DNA of 64,000 bases from Phoronis australis (taxonomy: Eukaryota; Phoronida; Phoronidae): positions 733,957 to 797,956 of the forward strand of contig NMRA01000072.1 of assembly GCA_002633005.1 (NCBI GenBank), read 5' to 3'. Positions 24,401 to 32,733 of this stretch are shown piece after piece; the stretch's first letter is position 1; every line of letters begins with the position of its first letter. The notes beneath the pieces are model-generated. The model was given only the letters and a program-made list of their open reading frames with translations, ran no database searches and had not been told where the DNA came from. The position numbers were made by a program, and so were the translations under genes.

Positions 24401-27400
24401 GTGTAGTGAACAAGAGGCTTGGTTTTAAGCTTTTGTGCCAGTGAAAAAAGTCATAAAGTTACGGTGTTGAAGTGAAACTGTTCTTATTCCAACATTGTCA
24501 GCTGCCATTGCTCCGCGAAAGTGTCTCAATAAGAAAGACATAAGCGTATCACTTTGACATTCAGACAGTCTTTTGGGGGACATAACATGGATATGCAAGA
24601 GGTAAACTTTACCATACAATTAATTCTCTGATGTTGTTTTTGTCATTTGGAGAAATGTTATAATTTCTTAACTTTGGCACTGAATATTAATTTAGTTAAT
24701 ATTGGCAATCACAACGATAGTTTTGAAATTTTTTTGATGTCTCAACTCATTAGGTTGTGCCATGTACATATTTGTAGATAGGTGATATCTCTTTAATAAT
24801 AACATTACGTTTTGGCCATTGTTTAATGAGGAATAACACAACGAATGCAAGTACATTCATGGTTGCAATATATTCATGGTTGCAATACATTCATGGTTGT
24901 AATATGTTCGTGGTTGCAATTCATGGTTGTAATATGTTCGTGGTTGCAATATGTTCATGGTTGCAATATATTACTAAGACCAGCGCTTCACTTCAGTCAT
25001 CAGCCAACCTCAGGGTTACAAAATAAGTCCAAATAATGGAAATTACAACCTTAAATTAAATCGTAATGCATGAGTCCAACTTTTACCATAACTCTAATCT
25101 GATATCTTTTCAGTTCTTCTAAGGCTTATACTGCACTGTGTTATTGTGCAGTGTGCGTCGTACGCCCCATTGTAGCCTAGACATGTGAACACAGATGCAA
25201 CAGCGTGTCTTTTATCAGAATAAAATGGTGCCACTGAATCGGAATCTGACCTTGATTTGTGTTGATACTTAACGTCCTTCTTCACTGACCACTTTAACAA
25301 AGTGTGTAGTTGTAAAAATTCATGTGACTGGGATACGACATTTAGTAAAATGTGTTCCTACTTTTCATGAGTGACTCTGTGAACTTGAAGGAAAGCCAGC
25401 AGACTGTGAATGCCAGCAAATGCTGTGTTTTATGTGTTTTGGCTGAGAGTAAATATGTGGATTACTAAGGTGAGTGCTTCTGATGTGTATAGGTGGAGTG
25501 AGAATTTTTGTGACTGTAACTGTGCTTTTTAGTTGCCTGGTGTGGCCCTGCATAATCTCACAGTAATTTCCTCTTTTGATTGTTTAGTGTGGTCCTGTTG
25601 AAGAAGTGAGGCTGGTGAGAACGTTTAAAGGAAAATCAAAAGGTTACGCCTACGTTCAGTTTTCTACCATGGTAGGTATGACTTGACTTCTACTTAAAAT
25701 TCATATTTAATGTATTTAAGTTAAATTTCCTTCACACTCACTGTAAGTATGATAACCATGAAGTTAGTTGATTAACCACGGCTGTGATTCTTATAAATTA
25801 AGATCCATCTTTTCAACATCTTAATGAAAGACAGAAACCAGTTCTTCAGCATGGGGAGTTTGTGTGATTAGGGAACCACATGGTTTACCTGAGTGCAGAT
25901 GTTTCTATGGGAAGGTCCCTTGCTTCACTTGTGACACTTGATGAATTTCGAGTTCTTCATTGATTTCAACAGGATTGGATCATCTGCAAGTGATAGATTT
26001 TGACAAACATTGGTCAATGTTTCAGTTACCTGTCGAAGCAGCCCTGAAGCTCGACCGAACGCCTGTTGACGGCCGACCCATGTATGTCTCACCTTGCCAT
26101 AAAGAGACTGCTGCACCGTCCAAGGAGAAGTTTAAGGTATCCGTCAACACAATAGGGTGGTATGAGGCTATGCTTCATTGGGAAGGGTGCCTTCTGATAA
26201 ATGAATTTTTGCTAAGTGGCACTGGTATGAGGGCAATTTTTTCGACTTGAACTGCCTCCTCCCCCGGTTCACTCAGTTGAAATTAATTTGGTGTGTTGAG
26301 GGAATTTCTTACCAGAAGGGCAGTTTTTGATTGTTCAAGGGGACTTTTCGGGCATGGGAAGAAAATTTTGTATGGTTTTTAAAAAATAATAATTTTGCTT
26401 TGGCAACTGAATGGTATGTTTCGTGTCCCACAATTCACCTTTGTGTATCCACAGTTACTGTTAATTCAATAATGGCCTTTAAAAAGCATTGGTGTTTTCA
26501 ACAATTGGTAGATCCTAAATTCTTACTACGCGATGAGACTCATCTAGGTACTCAATGTGCGTCTGGTTTAACTTAACTATGTCAAATGATGCAAAAATGC
26601 AACCTTGAGGGTATGCTGCATACTGGTTAGTTGAAAACCCTTAAGTAGATCCATTTCTATGCTGTTCATACACTTTTCAGTACGCTACATCTATGGAGAA
26701 GAACAAGTTGTTTGTGAAGAACCTGCCCACCACCTGTAGTAAAGAGGCCTTGGAGACCATATTCAGCCAGGTATGATTCTTACTTGGCTACTGTCTCATA
26801 ATGTTTTGACTTAAAGACTTAGACATGGCGAAAGGGAATAGTTGAAGGTAGATTTTACCTGTTAAATTAAATGTCAGTTTTTGACTGAAAGCAGGTTTAT
26901 GGCTGCTTTAGAGATTCCTGACTTGGAATGTGTGTGTGCTTGTGTCACTGCTAAGTGAAGTTTTGTGCATTTGGCTTTATTAGCAGAATATTTACCTTGT
27001 ATGTACATGTTCAATCCATGCAGATAGTTTAGTGAAAGTAGTTGTACTTTCTGAGCGCTACTCTAGGTTTGTGTATGGTGTGGTCAGGTAGGTTTGACTT
27101 ACTGGTGTATTAATCACATTTATTTCATTTCCTTACAGCATGGTAGATTGACCGATGTTCGTATTGTTACATACAGAAGCGGTGCCCCAAAAGGTTTTGC
27201 CTATGTGCAGTTCCAAAATGAGGTATGGTGCTGTTTACTGATACTTGTTATAATTGTGTTAAAACACTTTGTATCATAAGTGACGGAAGTTACCTTTTGT
27301 CAGTCCATTCACCGTGGTTAACATAACTCTAGGCCCTTCTTGGGCCCTTCTTTGGTGTCCACTGATTGACAGTACTTACCACCCTCTTCGTCATGTGATA

Positions 27401-30400
27401 GTCAGGTGAGACACCTATTAGTCATCACCATATGTATCATCTTTGATTTCTTTTTAAACAATTAGCTGTTTAGTACTTAATGTTCCGCACCCGCGCTGTG
27501 GAAGGAGTGTCCCCCGACTGACTGATCGTCGAGTCGGGATGTAGCCGTGTCGCTATCAGTTTGACAGTGGCAATCCAATGTTTACACAGTTCAGCGTTCT
27601 TATTGTCTGCTTTCATCTGATAAGCTCACCTGATCCAGCAATCATGTTGTAAGGCAATGCGCCTCACACTAACCGATATTTAAAAATACTATTTGCAAGC
27701 GACTTTCAACAAATGTCATGAAACAGATGTGTCAACATAAAACGCTTGCTTGACAAGTTTAATGGAGTGTAATTCTAGATTAAATCGTGATAGTGCAAAT
27801 TTCTTGGTTTTTACACTCCAGAAGAATGGTACATAATGCCAACATAGACATCAGGATGTAAGATGTTATTTAGACTTCTCATGATGTTGGCTACATATTT
27901 ACCATTTTAGATCGTAATTTTGGCATGTGCAGTTTTAAAGCACCATGTAACACCAGATTTGAAAACAGTGTTTGTGTCAATGTTTAGGGTGGAAGCTTTT
28001 GTTTTCCTTTTTAACACAAGAGTTCGCGTTACTAATTACACATGGTAAAAGAATAGCAGCTGCTGTGAATGGAGTGCATTGATTGGTTGTGCAAGGAGAT
28101 TATCACCATTAACTTAAGGATTGGTTTTAGTTTGAAGCTTGCCATTTTGGTTTGACCTAATTAGCGCTAGGTGGGTATGAAAAAAATCTTAAAATTGAAG
28201 CGTCAGTCACATCAACTTCTAATTTAAATTGTGTCTATTTTGTCAGCAATGAAAACTGGATAATTGTAACTGGTTATTATTGCATGACCACCGACATTTC
28301 AGTCCCCTAAAATGATAACTTAATAGATAGATATACCATGATATTTAATATTTACAAACCAAGTCGTGGAATATCAAATTTTATGTCAGATGCCAGATGT
28401 CAAAATTTGCAATTTGACCAATCATCACTGTAGAAACTATATAAACTTTGTCTACAAAGTGTGCTGGCGATGCCAGTACATCAAAGTAGGCAATAACATG
28501 CTAATTTTATAAGAGATGAAAAAAGTGGTGGAAAGAACATTTAGTGATCGTGTAATGAAACAAATATAGATAGGTTGCTTGGGCATATCAGGTTTTATGG
28601 ATTGAGGGGAGCAATGTTGTCTGAGGCCCAAGGTTAAGGGTCAAGGGCATCATTACTCTCTCAAGGTACATATGGCCTAATAGCATCCCCAGGATCAATC
28701 CATTTTTGTGCAATGTCTTGTAGTGATCCAGTTAATAAGAGTCATAAGGACAAACATATTTATGACAGTATTAAAATATTTGTGGAATTCAGTTACATAT
28801 GGTGTCATACCTGGCATTCCTTCAGGCTTACTCTTACGTTTGACACATTGCCAACCCCAATCCAAATGTTCCCTGCTGGACACCCATTTGTTACTTACTT
28901 GGAACTTTTAGCTCCTCTAAAGCATTGCTTTGTGAATGCCCATCTACAGATAATGCTAGCTGCCAAAATTGACACAATTCACTTGCCTCTCGCGAACAAA
29001 TGGTTAACTGTACACTTAATCACATTATTTTGACTCTCGTTTTCATTTCAAGTTGGTGCTTTCAGCCTGTAGCAGACAGTACAAAATCCGAACTTTTCCC
29101 TAAATATTTTCCTGCGTATGATTGAATTACATTGTGATATGATGTGGCTACATATCCACATTTCCTCGCACAGCAAGAGGCAGCGCAGGCCGTGCTCAAG
29201 ACGGATGGTTTACAGGTCGGCGAACATCGGATCTCCGTGGCTATCAGTAACCCCCCGACCAGGAAACCACCCCAGGGTCTGAGCTCATTTCAGCCCAGTC
29301 TCGGTGGGGGCAAGAAGGAGACACAAGAGTAAGACATTATCATTTTGAGTGCATGTTGCTGGATAATTTCTCCACGTTTAGCATAAATATGGTGGAAAAG
29401 GGAATTTAATTTTGTTAAATTTTTCAACAAAAATTTTTAACATAAAAATTTGTTGTTTGCATTGTTTCCACAAACACCACTTGGTACAGTTTTGAGTATT
29501 TGTAGCACAGAAGCTTCCAGAAACATAAAATGGCAATTTCAGTAATTTGTTTTCTCTAACTGAAGAAATGTCACTGCAGTTGTCTATTCCTCACTGAATT
29601 TTGGATTTCAGTTTGGATGGAAAATGGAGATTTTGTCTACCTCCTACTCAGCACTTTAAGATTTAAGATGCTATGTCTCATTAAAACTGTGTGTATTTAA
29701 ATTTGTAGCAAGCACCACCTAGTGTCTTCCTGGAGATTGTGTGTACAAGTATAATCACGAAAAGAAACAGTTTGTAATTAAATTGCAGTTTTAAAGAAAA
29801 CACCATAACTGATCCACTTAAAAACAAGTGTGAACATATAGTAATTCCAGATATTACGCAATTGTTATTTCATAGCGAAATAAACAAATTATAAAAACTG
29901 TGCCTTGTTTCATTAGGGTAATTATGAAATATTACCATACTCGTGAAAATAGTTTCGCAAAACGAGACTTTCGCGAGATTGTAATAGTGATTCTCAGATG
30001 GTTTCCAGCACACTGGAGGACCAGGGGTTGTTGGTAAATTAGTACTTCATTTGCATATTCATGATTTAATGAGACTGTGCAACTTTAAAGTAGAAGTGAA
30101 CAGTCCTTATGGGTGGGCATTGTTTTGAGTTTTAGCCCTACTACTTCTAGTCCACCATGAATTTTGCATTTCAGTTTGGGGATTCCAGCATTGTAGCAGA
30201 TACATGATATATAGGTGTTGTACATTTTACGATCTTTAGTAATCAGGTTTGGTCATCAAACCTGTCATTCAATACTTCCAAAAATTTTGGCCATGGTTTT
30301 AATTCAACCCCGATTTTCTTTGTACTGATGGGAAGTATGCACAATGAGAACTACCGGTATAACATTATAGTACCATTTTCAGTTTTTGAACTTTTGAACT

Positions 30401-30732
30401 TTGTGCATTATTAGCAGTTATGCTCAACAAGTTCACAAATGTGGCTTTGAAAGCAAATTAAAACAGTTTGTTCTAATTCACTTCTACACGGCCAGCTTTC
30501 ACCCAGGTTGCCTTTTTTTCTTGTTCACAATATGTAATTAGGACAGTAATAATGTTTATGCAAGAAATGAATGAATTCTAAACTTTCTTCTTGTTTTCCC
30601 GGCAGTCATGGAAAAGCTCGAACACAGGTGTCGCTTGTCCCGCGAGTCCTCCAAAAGAAGCCAGCTACCGAAACTAAGGCTTCAGGAAAGAAAAGTAACC
30701 AAGACTTCAGAGAGATGCTGTTTAAAAAGTAG
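282..30732 (+). CDS. SART3: SART3 homologue, U4/U6 snRNP recycling factor (22 exons seen, one missing)
   Basis: SART3/p110 is a nuclear protein that helps reassemble U4/U6 (and U4atac/U6atac) snRNPs and scaffolds USP4/USP15. Visible exons: 282-443, 4361-4487, 6662-6766, 9430-9614, 9961-10066, 10804-10928, 12935-13073, 14001-14108, 15266-15331, 16472-16530, 19441-19550, 19718-19830, 20507-20583, 21566-21691, 22417-22522, 23747-23859, 25588-25671, 26026-26136, 26681-26770, 27139-27222, 29174-29328, 30606-30732. They total 2478 bases, 825 residues plus stop, and every junction keeps phase. Order: acidic N-terminus (1-54), HAT repeats (about 55-495), basic NLS-like linker (495-580), RRM1 (about 588-665; RNP1 KGYAYVQF), RRM2 (about 680-760; RNP1 KGFAYVQF), C-terminal LSm-interacting motif ending MLFKK. 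Human SART3 has 963 residues. A block equal to about 52 human residues is absent between the sixth and seventh visible exons. Assignment is from remembered family sequence and is firm. Confidence 0.95.
757..1528. mobile_element. Foldback element with ~175-bp inverted repeats (SART3 intron 1)
   Basis: The arm at 757-936 and the arm at 1357-1528 are diverged reverse complements. Shared blocks include TTTACAATATGAC, GGTATTGTTC, TTCCTTGCAAC, GCACTATTTCCCG and CACCGCCATGTT. The centre (937-1356) contains no recognised transposase. At 1063-1073 it holds a GGTTCGAATTC motif resembling a tRNA B box. This is a non-autonomous foldback or MITE-type element. The parent family is unknown. Confidence 0.75.
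1700..1805. repeat. Perfect 39-bp inverted repeat (hairpin)
   Basis: Bases 1700-1738 and 1767-1805 are exact reverse complements over 39 positions, separated by a 28-base AT-rich loop. In SART3 pre-mRNA this would fold into a long perfect stem. It may be a young MITE or a small-RNA precursor. Only the structure is seen. Confidence 0.9.
1945..2025 (-). repeat. tRNA-derived SINE-like fragment
   Basis: On the minus strand this reads GTGGTCTTAGCACCACAGGG (A-box-like), then about 25 bases later GTAGGGTTCAAACC (a good RNA polymerase III B box). The spacing is that of a tRNA. There is no complete cloverleaf, so a SINE head is more likely than a functional tRNA. Confidence 0.4.
3640..3990. repeat. 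Dispersed repeat, copy 1 (second copy at 14210-14560)
   Basis: The two stretches share, in order, GGCAATGC.TAC, CCAATAAACTCT, AACAGAAATA and a GCAGCTTTAA-like block with equal spacing. They are diverged and gapped. No terminal repeats or coding capacity were recognised. The open frame at 3653-3985 is taken as incidental. Confidence 0.45.
4361..4487 (+). CDS. SART3: SART3 exon 2 (first HAT repeat)
   Basis: The acceptor is TTTTTCAG and the donor GAAG|GTTTGT, phase 0 in and phase 1 out. It encodes the first HAT region, including the near-invariant SART3 block KRMSEIFPLTE. The preceding intron of nearly 4 kb carries the repeats listed for 757-3990. Confidence 0.95.
6662..6766 (+). CDS. SART3: SART3 exon 3 (HAT)
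   Basis: The acceptor is TTTTCAG and the donor is T|GTGAGT, phase 1 in and phase 1 out. It continues the HAT region with ELWLEWLEDEI, matching the family pattern of a Trp-rich helix, followed by a second helix (FETAIRDYL). Confidence 0.95.
7410..7900. repeat. Dispersed repeat, copy 1 (relative at 61615-62045)
   Basis: This shares with the far right of the window, in the same order and orientation, TGACCTATTTTT, TTTCCAACGTGT/TTTCAACGTGTTTTC, TTAGCTACTCGAA.ACACGT and GTCGGTTA. The family is unknown. It is probably a remnant of a longer element. Confidence 0.45.
8956..9105 (+). mobile_element. Fragment of the GGGCTGTTCCAG MITE family
   Basis: This begins TGTTCCAGCAAAATCTGTAT, then a G-tract, then repeated GGGTGGT motifs. 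It matches the reverse complement of 40385-40561, one end of the complete copy in MRPL44. The other end is absent, so this is a truncated copy in a SART3 intron. Confidence 0.65.
9430..9614 (+). CDS. SART3: SART3 exon 4 (HAT)
   Basis: The acceptor is TGTTACAG and the donor CAG|GTAACG, phase 1 in and phase 0 out. It encodes VWLEYVQFSIGG and VFERAL, then the strongly conserved GLHVTKGASLWEAYREFE block of SART3 HAT repeats. Confidence 0.96.
9961..10066 (+). CDS. SART3: SART3 exon 5 (HAT)
   Basis: The acceptor is CATTTTCAG and the donor AATG|GTGAGC, phase 0 in and phase 1 out. It encodes a loop typical of invertebrate SART3 (longer than in human) and the helix IFKRQLSIPL. Confidence 0.95.
10804..10928 (+). 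CDS. SART3: SART3 exon 6 (HAT)
   Basis: The acceptor is CTTTCAG and the donor TTG|GTGAGG, phase 1 in and phase 0 out. It encodes EMEDTYEEYKVW and a helix ending NKYETEL. By comparison with human SART3, the next expected residues (a HAT repeat with a DPAR-type turn and a PDLW motif) do not follow anywhere before 12935. Confidence 0.95.
11278..11637. mobile_element. piggyBac-like MITE, copy 1
   Basis: About 360 bases are collinear with 22707-23073. Shared blocks include CCCGTTTTGATGATTT-like, GTGGGTGGTCTTT, AGTTGCCTTGTAATT and GTTTGGTATCCTT. The ends are inverted: (A)AAGTATACTAACCCC-like against GAGTTTGGTATCCTTGTAA. There is no coding capacity. This copy is the more decayed at its ends. Confidence 0.7.
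12056..12621. repeat. 21-bp tandem repeat array, about 27 near-identical copies
   Basis: The unit is GTCTAGCAGTGTGACCTAGTG. Copies appear identical across about 560 bases, and the array stops abruptly at an N (12622). It lies in the SART3 intron where a HAT-repeat exon is missing. Perfect homogeneity suggests recent expansion and a true array longer than shown. Confidence 0.95.
12935..13073 (+). CDS. SART3: SART3 exon 8 (HAT; numbered assuming one missing exon)
   Basis: The acceptor is GCATGGCAG and the donor AAAG|GTATGC, phase 0 in and phase 1 out. It encodes ERASRNCPWSVDIWLGYV and RALERH, matching the family block with the NCPW motif. Its phase-0 start agrees both with exon 6 and with a missing phase-0 exon between them. 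Confidence 0.95.
14001..14108 (+). CDS. SART3: SART3 exon 9 (HAT)
   Basis: The acceptor is TGTATTGTAG and the donor GAAG|GTATTG, phase 1 in and phase 1 out. It encodes ATFEQAL, then LWTAYCDYLRRRV, a hallmark SART3 HAT helix. Confidence 0.95.
14210..14560. repeat. Dispersed repeat, copy 2 (first copy at 3640-3990)
   Basis: This is the second copy of the unclassified repeat in SART3 introns. Shared blocks include CAATGCGTAC (cf. CAATGCATAC) and CCAATAAACTCT. It lies between SART3 exons 9 and 10. Confidence 0.45.
15266..15331 (+). CDS. SART3: SART3 exon 10 (HAT)
   Basis: This short exon has acceptor CATTTCAG and donor CAGT|GTATGT, phase 1 in and phase 1 out. It encodes TTELEELRSTFERAVDYL, close to the corresponding human helix. 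Confidence 0.94.
16472..16530 (+). CDS. SART3: SART3 exon 11 (HAT)
   Basis: The acceptor is TATTTCTAG and the donor GAG|GTAGGT, phase 1 in and phase 0 out. It encodes GDPTCSLQQYWAKVE, matching the GDPSC...WARIE block of human SART3. Confidence 0.93.
16719..17303 (-). mobile_element. LTR-like segment with heat-shock-type promoter (antisense in SART3 intron)
   Basis: Read on the minus strand it begins TGTTAGCAGTTACC and ends CCATTACA, so it has TG...CA ends like an LTR. Inside are three perfect three-unit heat-shock elements (TTCnnGAAnnTTC) at 17142-17154, 17124-17136 and 17074-17086, and a partial one at 17045-17052. A TATAAATA box follows at 17031-17024, then an Inr-like TCAGTCAGT near 17000. 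No second LTR or internal coding region was found, so a solo LTR is the best guess. The boundaries are uncertain. Confidence 0.45.
17024..17154 (-). promoter_or_regulatory. HSE cluster plus TATA box on the minus strand
   Basis: The heat-shock elements TTCTAGAATATTC (twice) and TTCTGGAACTTTC fit the HSF1 trimer consensus exactly. They lie 43-130 bases upstream of TATAAATA on the minus strand, the spacing of an inducible promoter. The downstream transcript would run antisense to SART3. Confidence 0.5.
17738..17786. repeat. Two-copy 23-bp tandem duplication
   Basis: TACTAGCAGGCATCCATTG occurs twice in direct succession (separated by GATT). It is a small recent duplication in a SART3 intron. Confidence 0.8.
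19441..19550 (+). CDS. SART3: SART3 exon 12 (HAT)
   Basis: The acceptor is GATGTTTAG and the donor AAAG|GTTTGT, phase 0 in and phase 2 out. It encodes KAREIWRNIMASG and MWLLNCNLER. The preceding 2.9-kb intron contains an LTR-like element with heat-shock motifs (16719-17303). Confidence 0.94.
19718..19830 (+). CDS. SART3: SART3 exon 13 (HAT)
   Basis: The acceptor is CTTGCAG and the donor GAAG|GTTAGT, phase 2 in and phase 1 out. It encodes HGDSKHCRQVLQRAINSASD and FEREEG, equal to the family's HGDTQHCRKAL region. Confidence 0.95.
20507..20583 (+). CDS. SART3: SART3 exon 14 (end of HAT domain)
   Basis: The acceptor is CTCCACAG and the donor AAG|GTACGT, phase 1 in and phase 0 out. It encodes the last HAT helix (GTLEQFDQAL) and LQRVNERRIK, matching the family's ARVNEQRMK transition into the basic linker. 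Confidence 0.95.
21566..21691 (+). CDS. SART3: SART3 exon 15 (basic linker / NLS)
   Basis: The acceptor is TTGGACAG and the donor AAG|GTGGGT, with 42 codons, phase 0 at both ends. It starts AAEKEADLAGQKKQQKQIKK, a charged coiled-coil-like stretch, and ends QGKRK. This matches the lysine-rich nuclear-localisation region before the RRMs. It is shorter than in vertebrates. A single N lies 170 bases upstream in the intron. Confidence 0.93.
22285..22400. repeat. Degenerate ~24-bp tandem repeat
   Basis: TGACCTTCCA.TGACCTTG-type units are repeated about five times with substitutions, ending just before the pyrimidine tract of SART3 exon 16. Each unit holds a TGACCTT half-site (nuclear-receptor-like), probably incidental. 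Confidence 0.75.
22417..22522 (+). CDS. SART3: SART3 exon 16 (linker)
   Basis: The acceptor is CACTTACAG and the donor CAAG|GTCTGT, phase 0 in and phase 1 out. It encodes a low-conservation linker ending AVKRLKQ. The family is variable here. Support is from splice sites, phase and open frame rather than residue matches. Confidence 0.82.
22707..23073. mobile_element. piggyBac-like MITE, copy 2
   Basis: The ends are TTAAAAGGATACTAAACCC and GGGTTTGGTATCCTTTTAA, near-perfect inverted repeats bounded by TTAA on both sides. TTAA is the target duplicated by piggyBac elements. The interior matches 11278-11637. The class assignment rests only on TTAA and the TIRs. Confidence 0.7.
23674..23728. repeat. 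13-bp tandem repeat (GAGTATGTAAATG), about four copies
   Basis: Four direct copies of GAGTATGTAAATG end about 18 bases before the 3' splice site of SART3 exon 17 (RRM1). The array occupies the place of the usual branch point and pyrimidine tract. Confidence 0.9.
23747..23859 (+). CDS. SART3: SART3 exon 17 (RRM1 N-half)
   Basis: The acceptor is CATTTCAG and the donor AAG|GTAAAC, phase 1 in and phase 0 out. It encodes the linker DMPGVEFKHDPSKSD and RRM1 strand 1, TVFVSNLSF (RNP2), followed by helix 1. The acceptor lies just downstream of a 13-bp tandem array (23674-23728). Confidence 0.95.
24853..24970. repeat. 18-bp minisatellite
   Basis: Units of the type TTCATGGTTGCAATATA are repeated six to seven times with small changes. 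The array creates overlapping open frames (24826-25036) that are artefacts of the repeat. Confidence 0.85.
25588..25671 (+). CDS. SART3: SART3 exon 18 (RRM1 core)
   Basis: The acceptor is TTGTTTAG and the donor ATG|GTAGGT, with 28 codons, phase 0 at both ends. It encodes CGPVEEVRLVRTFKG and RNP1 KGYAYVQF, the RNA-contacting strand 3 of RRM1. Confidence 0.96.
26026..26136 (+). CDS. SART3: SART3 exon 19 (RRM1 C-half and inter-RRM linker)
   Basis: The acceptor is TGTTTCAG and the donor AAG|GTATCC, with 37 codons, phase 0 at both ends. It encodes helix 2 and strand 4 of RRM1 (DGRPMYVSPC, matching human EGRPMFVSPC), then a lysine-rich linker. Confidence 0.95.
26681..26770 (+). CDS. SART3: SART3 exon 20 (RRM2 N-half)
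   Basis: The acceptor is CTTTTCAG and the donor CAG|GTATGA, with 30 codons, phase 0 at both ends. It encodes MEKNKLFVKNLPTTCSKEAL, with RNP2 (LFVKNL) and helix 1 of RRM2. Confidence 0.95.
27139..27222 (+). CDS. SART3: SART3 exon 21 (RRM2 core)
   Basis: The acceptor is CCTTACAG and the donor GAG|GTATGG, with 28 codons, phase 0 at both ends. It encodes HGRLTDVRIVTYRSG and RNP1 KGFAYVQF. Its length and phase mirror the RRM1 core exon, as expected for duplicated RRMs. Confidence 0.96.
29174..29328 (+). CDS. SART3: SART3 exon 22 (RRM2 C-half and linker)
   Basis: The acceptor is TCGCACAG and the donor AGA|GTAAGA, phase 0 in and phase 2 out. It encodes helix 2, then the conserved end of RRM2, ISVAISNPPTRK (human VKVAISNPPQRK), and a glycine- and proline-rich linker. 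Confidence 0.95.
30606..30732 (+). CDS. SART3: SART3 exon 23 (terminal, LSm-interacting motif)
   Basis: The acceptor is CCCGGCAG, phase 2 in, and the stop is TAG at 30730-30732. It encodes ARTQVSLVPRVLQKK (human GRTQLSLLPRALQR) and the terminal NQDFREMLFKK, which matches the C-terminal motif that binds the LSm2-8 ring on U6 snRNA. Confidence 0.96.
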
Positions 30733-31870
30733 TCATACACTTTGGTAGGGTTTCTCTCCAAAGATGCCGGGTGGTGTTCTCGTTGGTAGCACAGTTAGAA
30801 GGGTTGATACTGAGAGCCCAGGGCCGAAGGTCTAATCTCCTTGCTTGAACTTTTTCTCTTAAATGTTGAAATCAAGCTGAGTATCTTTGATTTGTTACTC
30901 GAGATGAATTGAAAATTTGTTGTTACTTTAGATCAGGCTCAATAAGCTAGCTTGACACACCAATACATTATATCTTCAAAAGTAACAAGACTGGCCAAAA
31001 AGGCTGGTTCCGAGGCCAAATGATAGAGGGCGTGCAAGTTGGTACACAGGCTGTAATGATTACAGCTGATGTTCACCAACTGGTTGTCTTCTTTCATTGG
31101 TCATTTCATCAGTCTATCTAGCTCACAAGCTGATAATGCATATGATTTGCAAATTTGCTATGTCTTGGTTTGTTATTTTACGATTGTGATTTTAACTCAT
31201 CAAGCCTGTAGATTTTGTGGTAAATCCTTTTAATATATTTTTTCTATTTTAGTGTAGCGTGATATTCATTTGCGTGCAGATTGCTGTAACCTTGGTCTGT
31301 TATTCCATTACGCTATTTTAAATTACATGCAAACCAATTTTAAGAGATTATTTTCTTGACAGCAAATTCTAAAAGCCTCGTAAGGCCCATTCGTGTGGGT
31401 TGTTTTAGCATTTTTTCTGGAATCTGAAAGTTTATCGCATGAATGCAAAAATTGCTCGTTAGCTTTTTTCTCTCAAATAAAAATTTTGCAGAGAAGCAAT
31501 CTTAAAATATTTTCCAAAAAGTCACAAGCTGGCATTTATATTGTAACCAAAGTTTTGGAATAAGAAACACATGAAACAAAGAGCTTTTAAGCTGTCATAT
31601 AGTGTAGAAAATATGCAAATGTTTTGTTAACCAACACTGTGGCCATGATTTTTGCTTATTTCGCCCTTTTCCGTTTCCCGAGAGAACTACTGCTGTTTAA
31701 AGCTTAGTTTGGTAAATTCTTAATATGACTGGTTAGATGCTAGGACATTGTATGCTTTGCATTAATGTTATTCTATCATCCATGCACTATGCACTAGTCT
31801 CTGTTCATGTACACCATATTTATTGTTTACGGGAGCTAGTGCTAAGCTACAATAAAAGTATCATTTTCTA
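30733..31870 (+). other. SART3: SART3 3' UTR
   Basis: The untranslated trailer runs from the stop codon to just past the AATAAA at 31851. It is AT-rich, without a coding frame resembling a known family. A segment at 30895-30965 resembles one at about 34765-34805 (a TTGATCAAACTCAATAAG-like core), suggesting an old dispersed repeat inside the trailer. Confidence 0.65.
31851..31856 (+). terminator. SART3: SART3 poly(A) signal
   Basis: A canonical AATAAA lies 1.1 kb after the SART3 stop and is followed within about 15-25 bases by a T- and GT-rich stretch (CTTGTTGTGTTT). This arrangement is typical of a cleavage and polyadenylation site near 31870. Confidence 0.7.
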
Positions 31871-31871
31871 C

Positions 31872-32727
31872 TTGTTGTGTTTAAATTCCCTAGAACAGCA
31901 AATGTGAGTTGTATCATGTAACAATGTCATTATCCAAGCATGGCCATGAGTGCGTTCAGTGAGGAGTTCATGTCTGTTAAACCCAACCAGTCTTGGCTCC
32001 CCTGAGAGGGAAGAGGTTTGTGACTTCTGAGGGTAATTTTTTTTCCAACCCCTCTTCGCCAATCCTCATCGGGGTATTGCCTCTGGTTATCCAAAAGTAA
32101 CGTTTACAGAAGTAATTCTAAGTCGGATAGATAATTTGGGGATGAGGAGAGTTTTGCATGATTTTTAAGTATTTTTCGTATGGGATTGGAGCTGATATTC
32201 GACCCCGAAATCGAGGGCCCTGACTGGTGAAATTGTGATGTGTCGTTAATCTCATTATTAGTAACCCTAAAAGTATGACTCAACAAATCTCGGAATTGCC
32301 TGATCAAATTCAAAAGAAATTTTCTGATCAATCATATTGCAATTTATGACTTGAAAGTTTTTAAAATGTTTCATTTTGCCTAAAGTTCTATTGTTGAAAA
32401 TTGTTGCTTCGTCAAATTTAGTGATTTTTATGTAAAATTAAGGTGCATCAATCAAAATTAAAAAGATGATTTAGACAATTACAAGTGAAATACATTTTCA
32501 TCTTGCAGGCTTTCATCTAAACAAACTTAGTTGTGTTTTTATGCTGTTTTTATTACGAATGTAGCTTTCTTCATTGGTTAATTTTACTGAAGATGACGCA
32601 TTAGCCAGTCAATGGTAGATTGGTACAAGTCCAAAATTGAACAACACAGCAATGCATTCTTCTGTTAATAATAGTAGTAAAAGTGCAGTCACTGATAAGG
32701 TTACTCGCAAGCTTGATAACTTTCTTT
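31872..32727. other. Intergenic gap between convergent SART3 and MRPL44
   Basis: No coding exon was recognised. The sequence is AT-rich with short open frames only and no strong repeat. Both flanking genes end here, so it probably holds the 3' ends of both transcripts. Confidence 0.5.
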
Positions 32728-32733
32728 TTTTAT
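32728..32733 (-). terminator. MRPL44: Candidate MRPL44 poly(A) signal
   Basis: TTTATT on the plus strand reads AATAAA on the minus strand, about 530 bases after the MRPL44 stop. Another AATAAA on the same strand lies at 32548-32553, so the site used is uncertain. Confidence 0.35.

Noticed and set aside
24826-25036. Two overlapping frames rich in WLQY and HGCN repeats
   Set aside because: They are translations of an 18-bp minisatellite, not genes.
30785-30842. A-box-like TAGCACAGTTAGAAGG with a weak B box in the SART3 3' UTR
   Set aside because: The B-box match is degenerate and there is no acceptor stem, so a tRNA gene is not supported.
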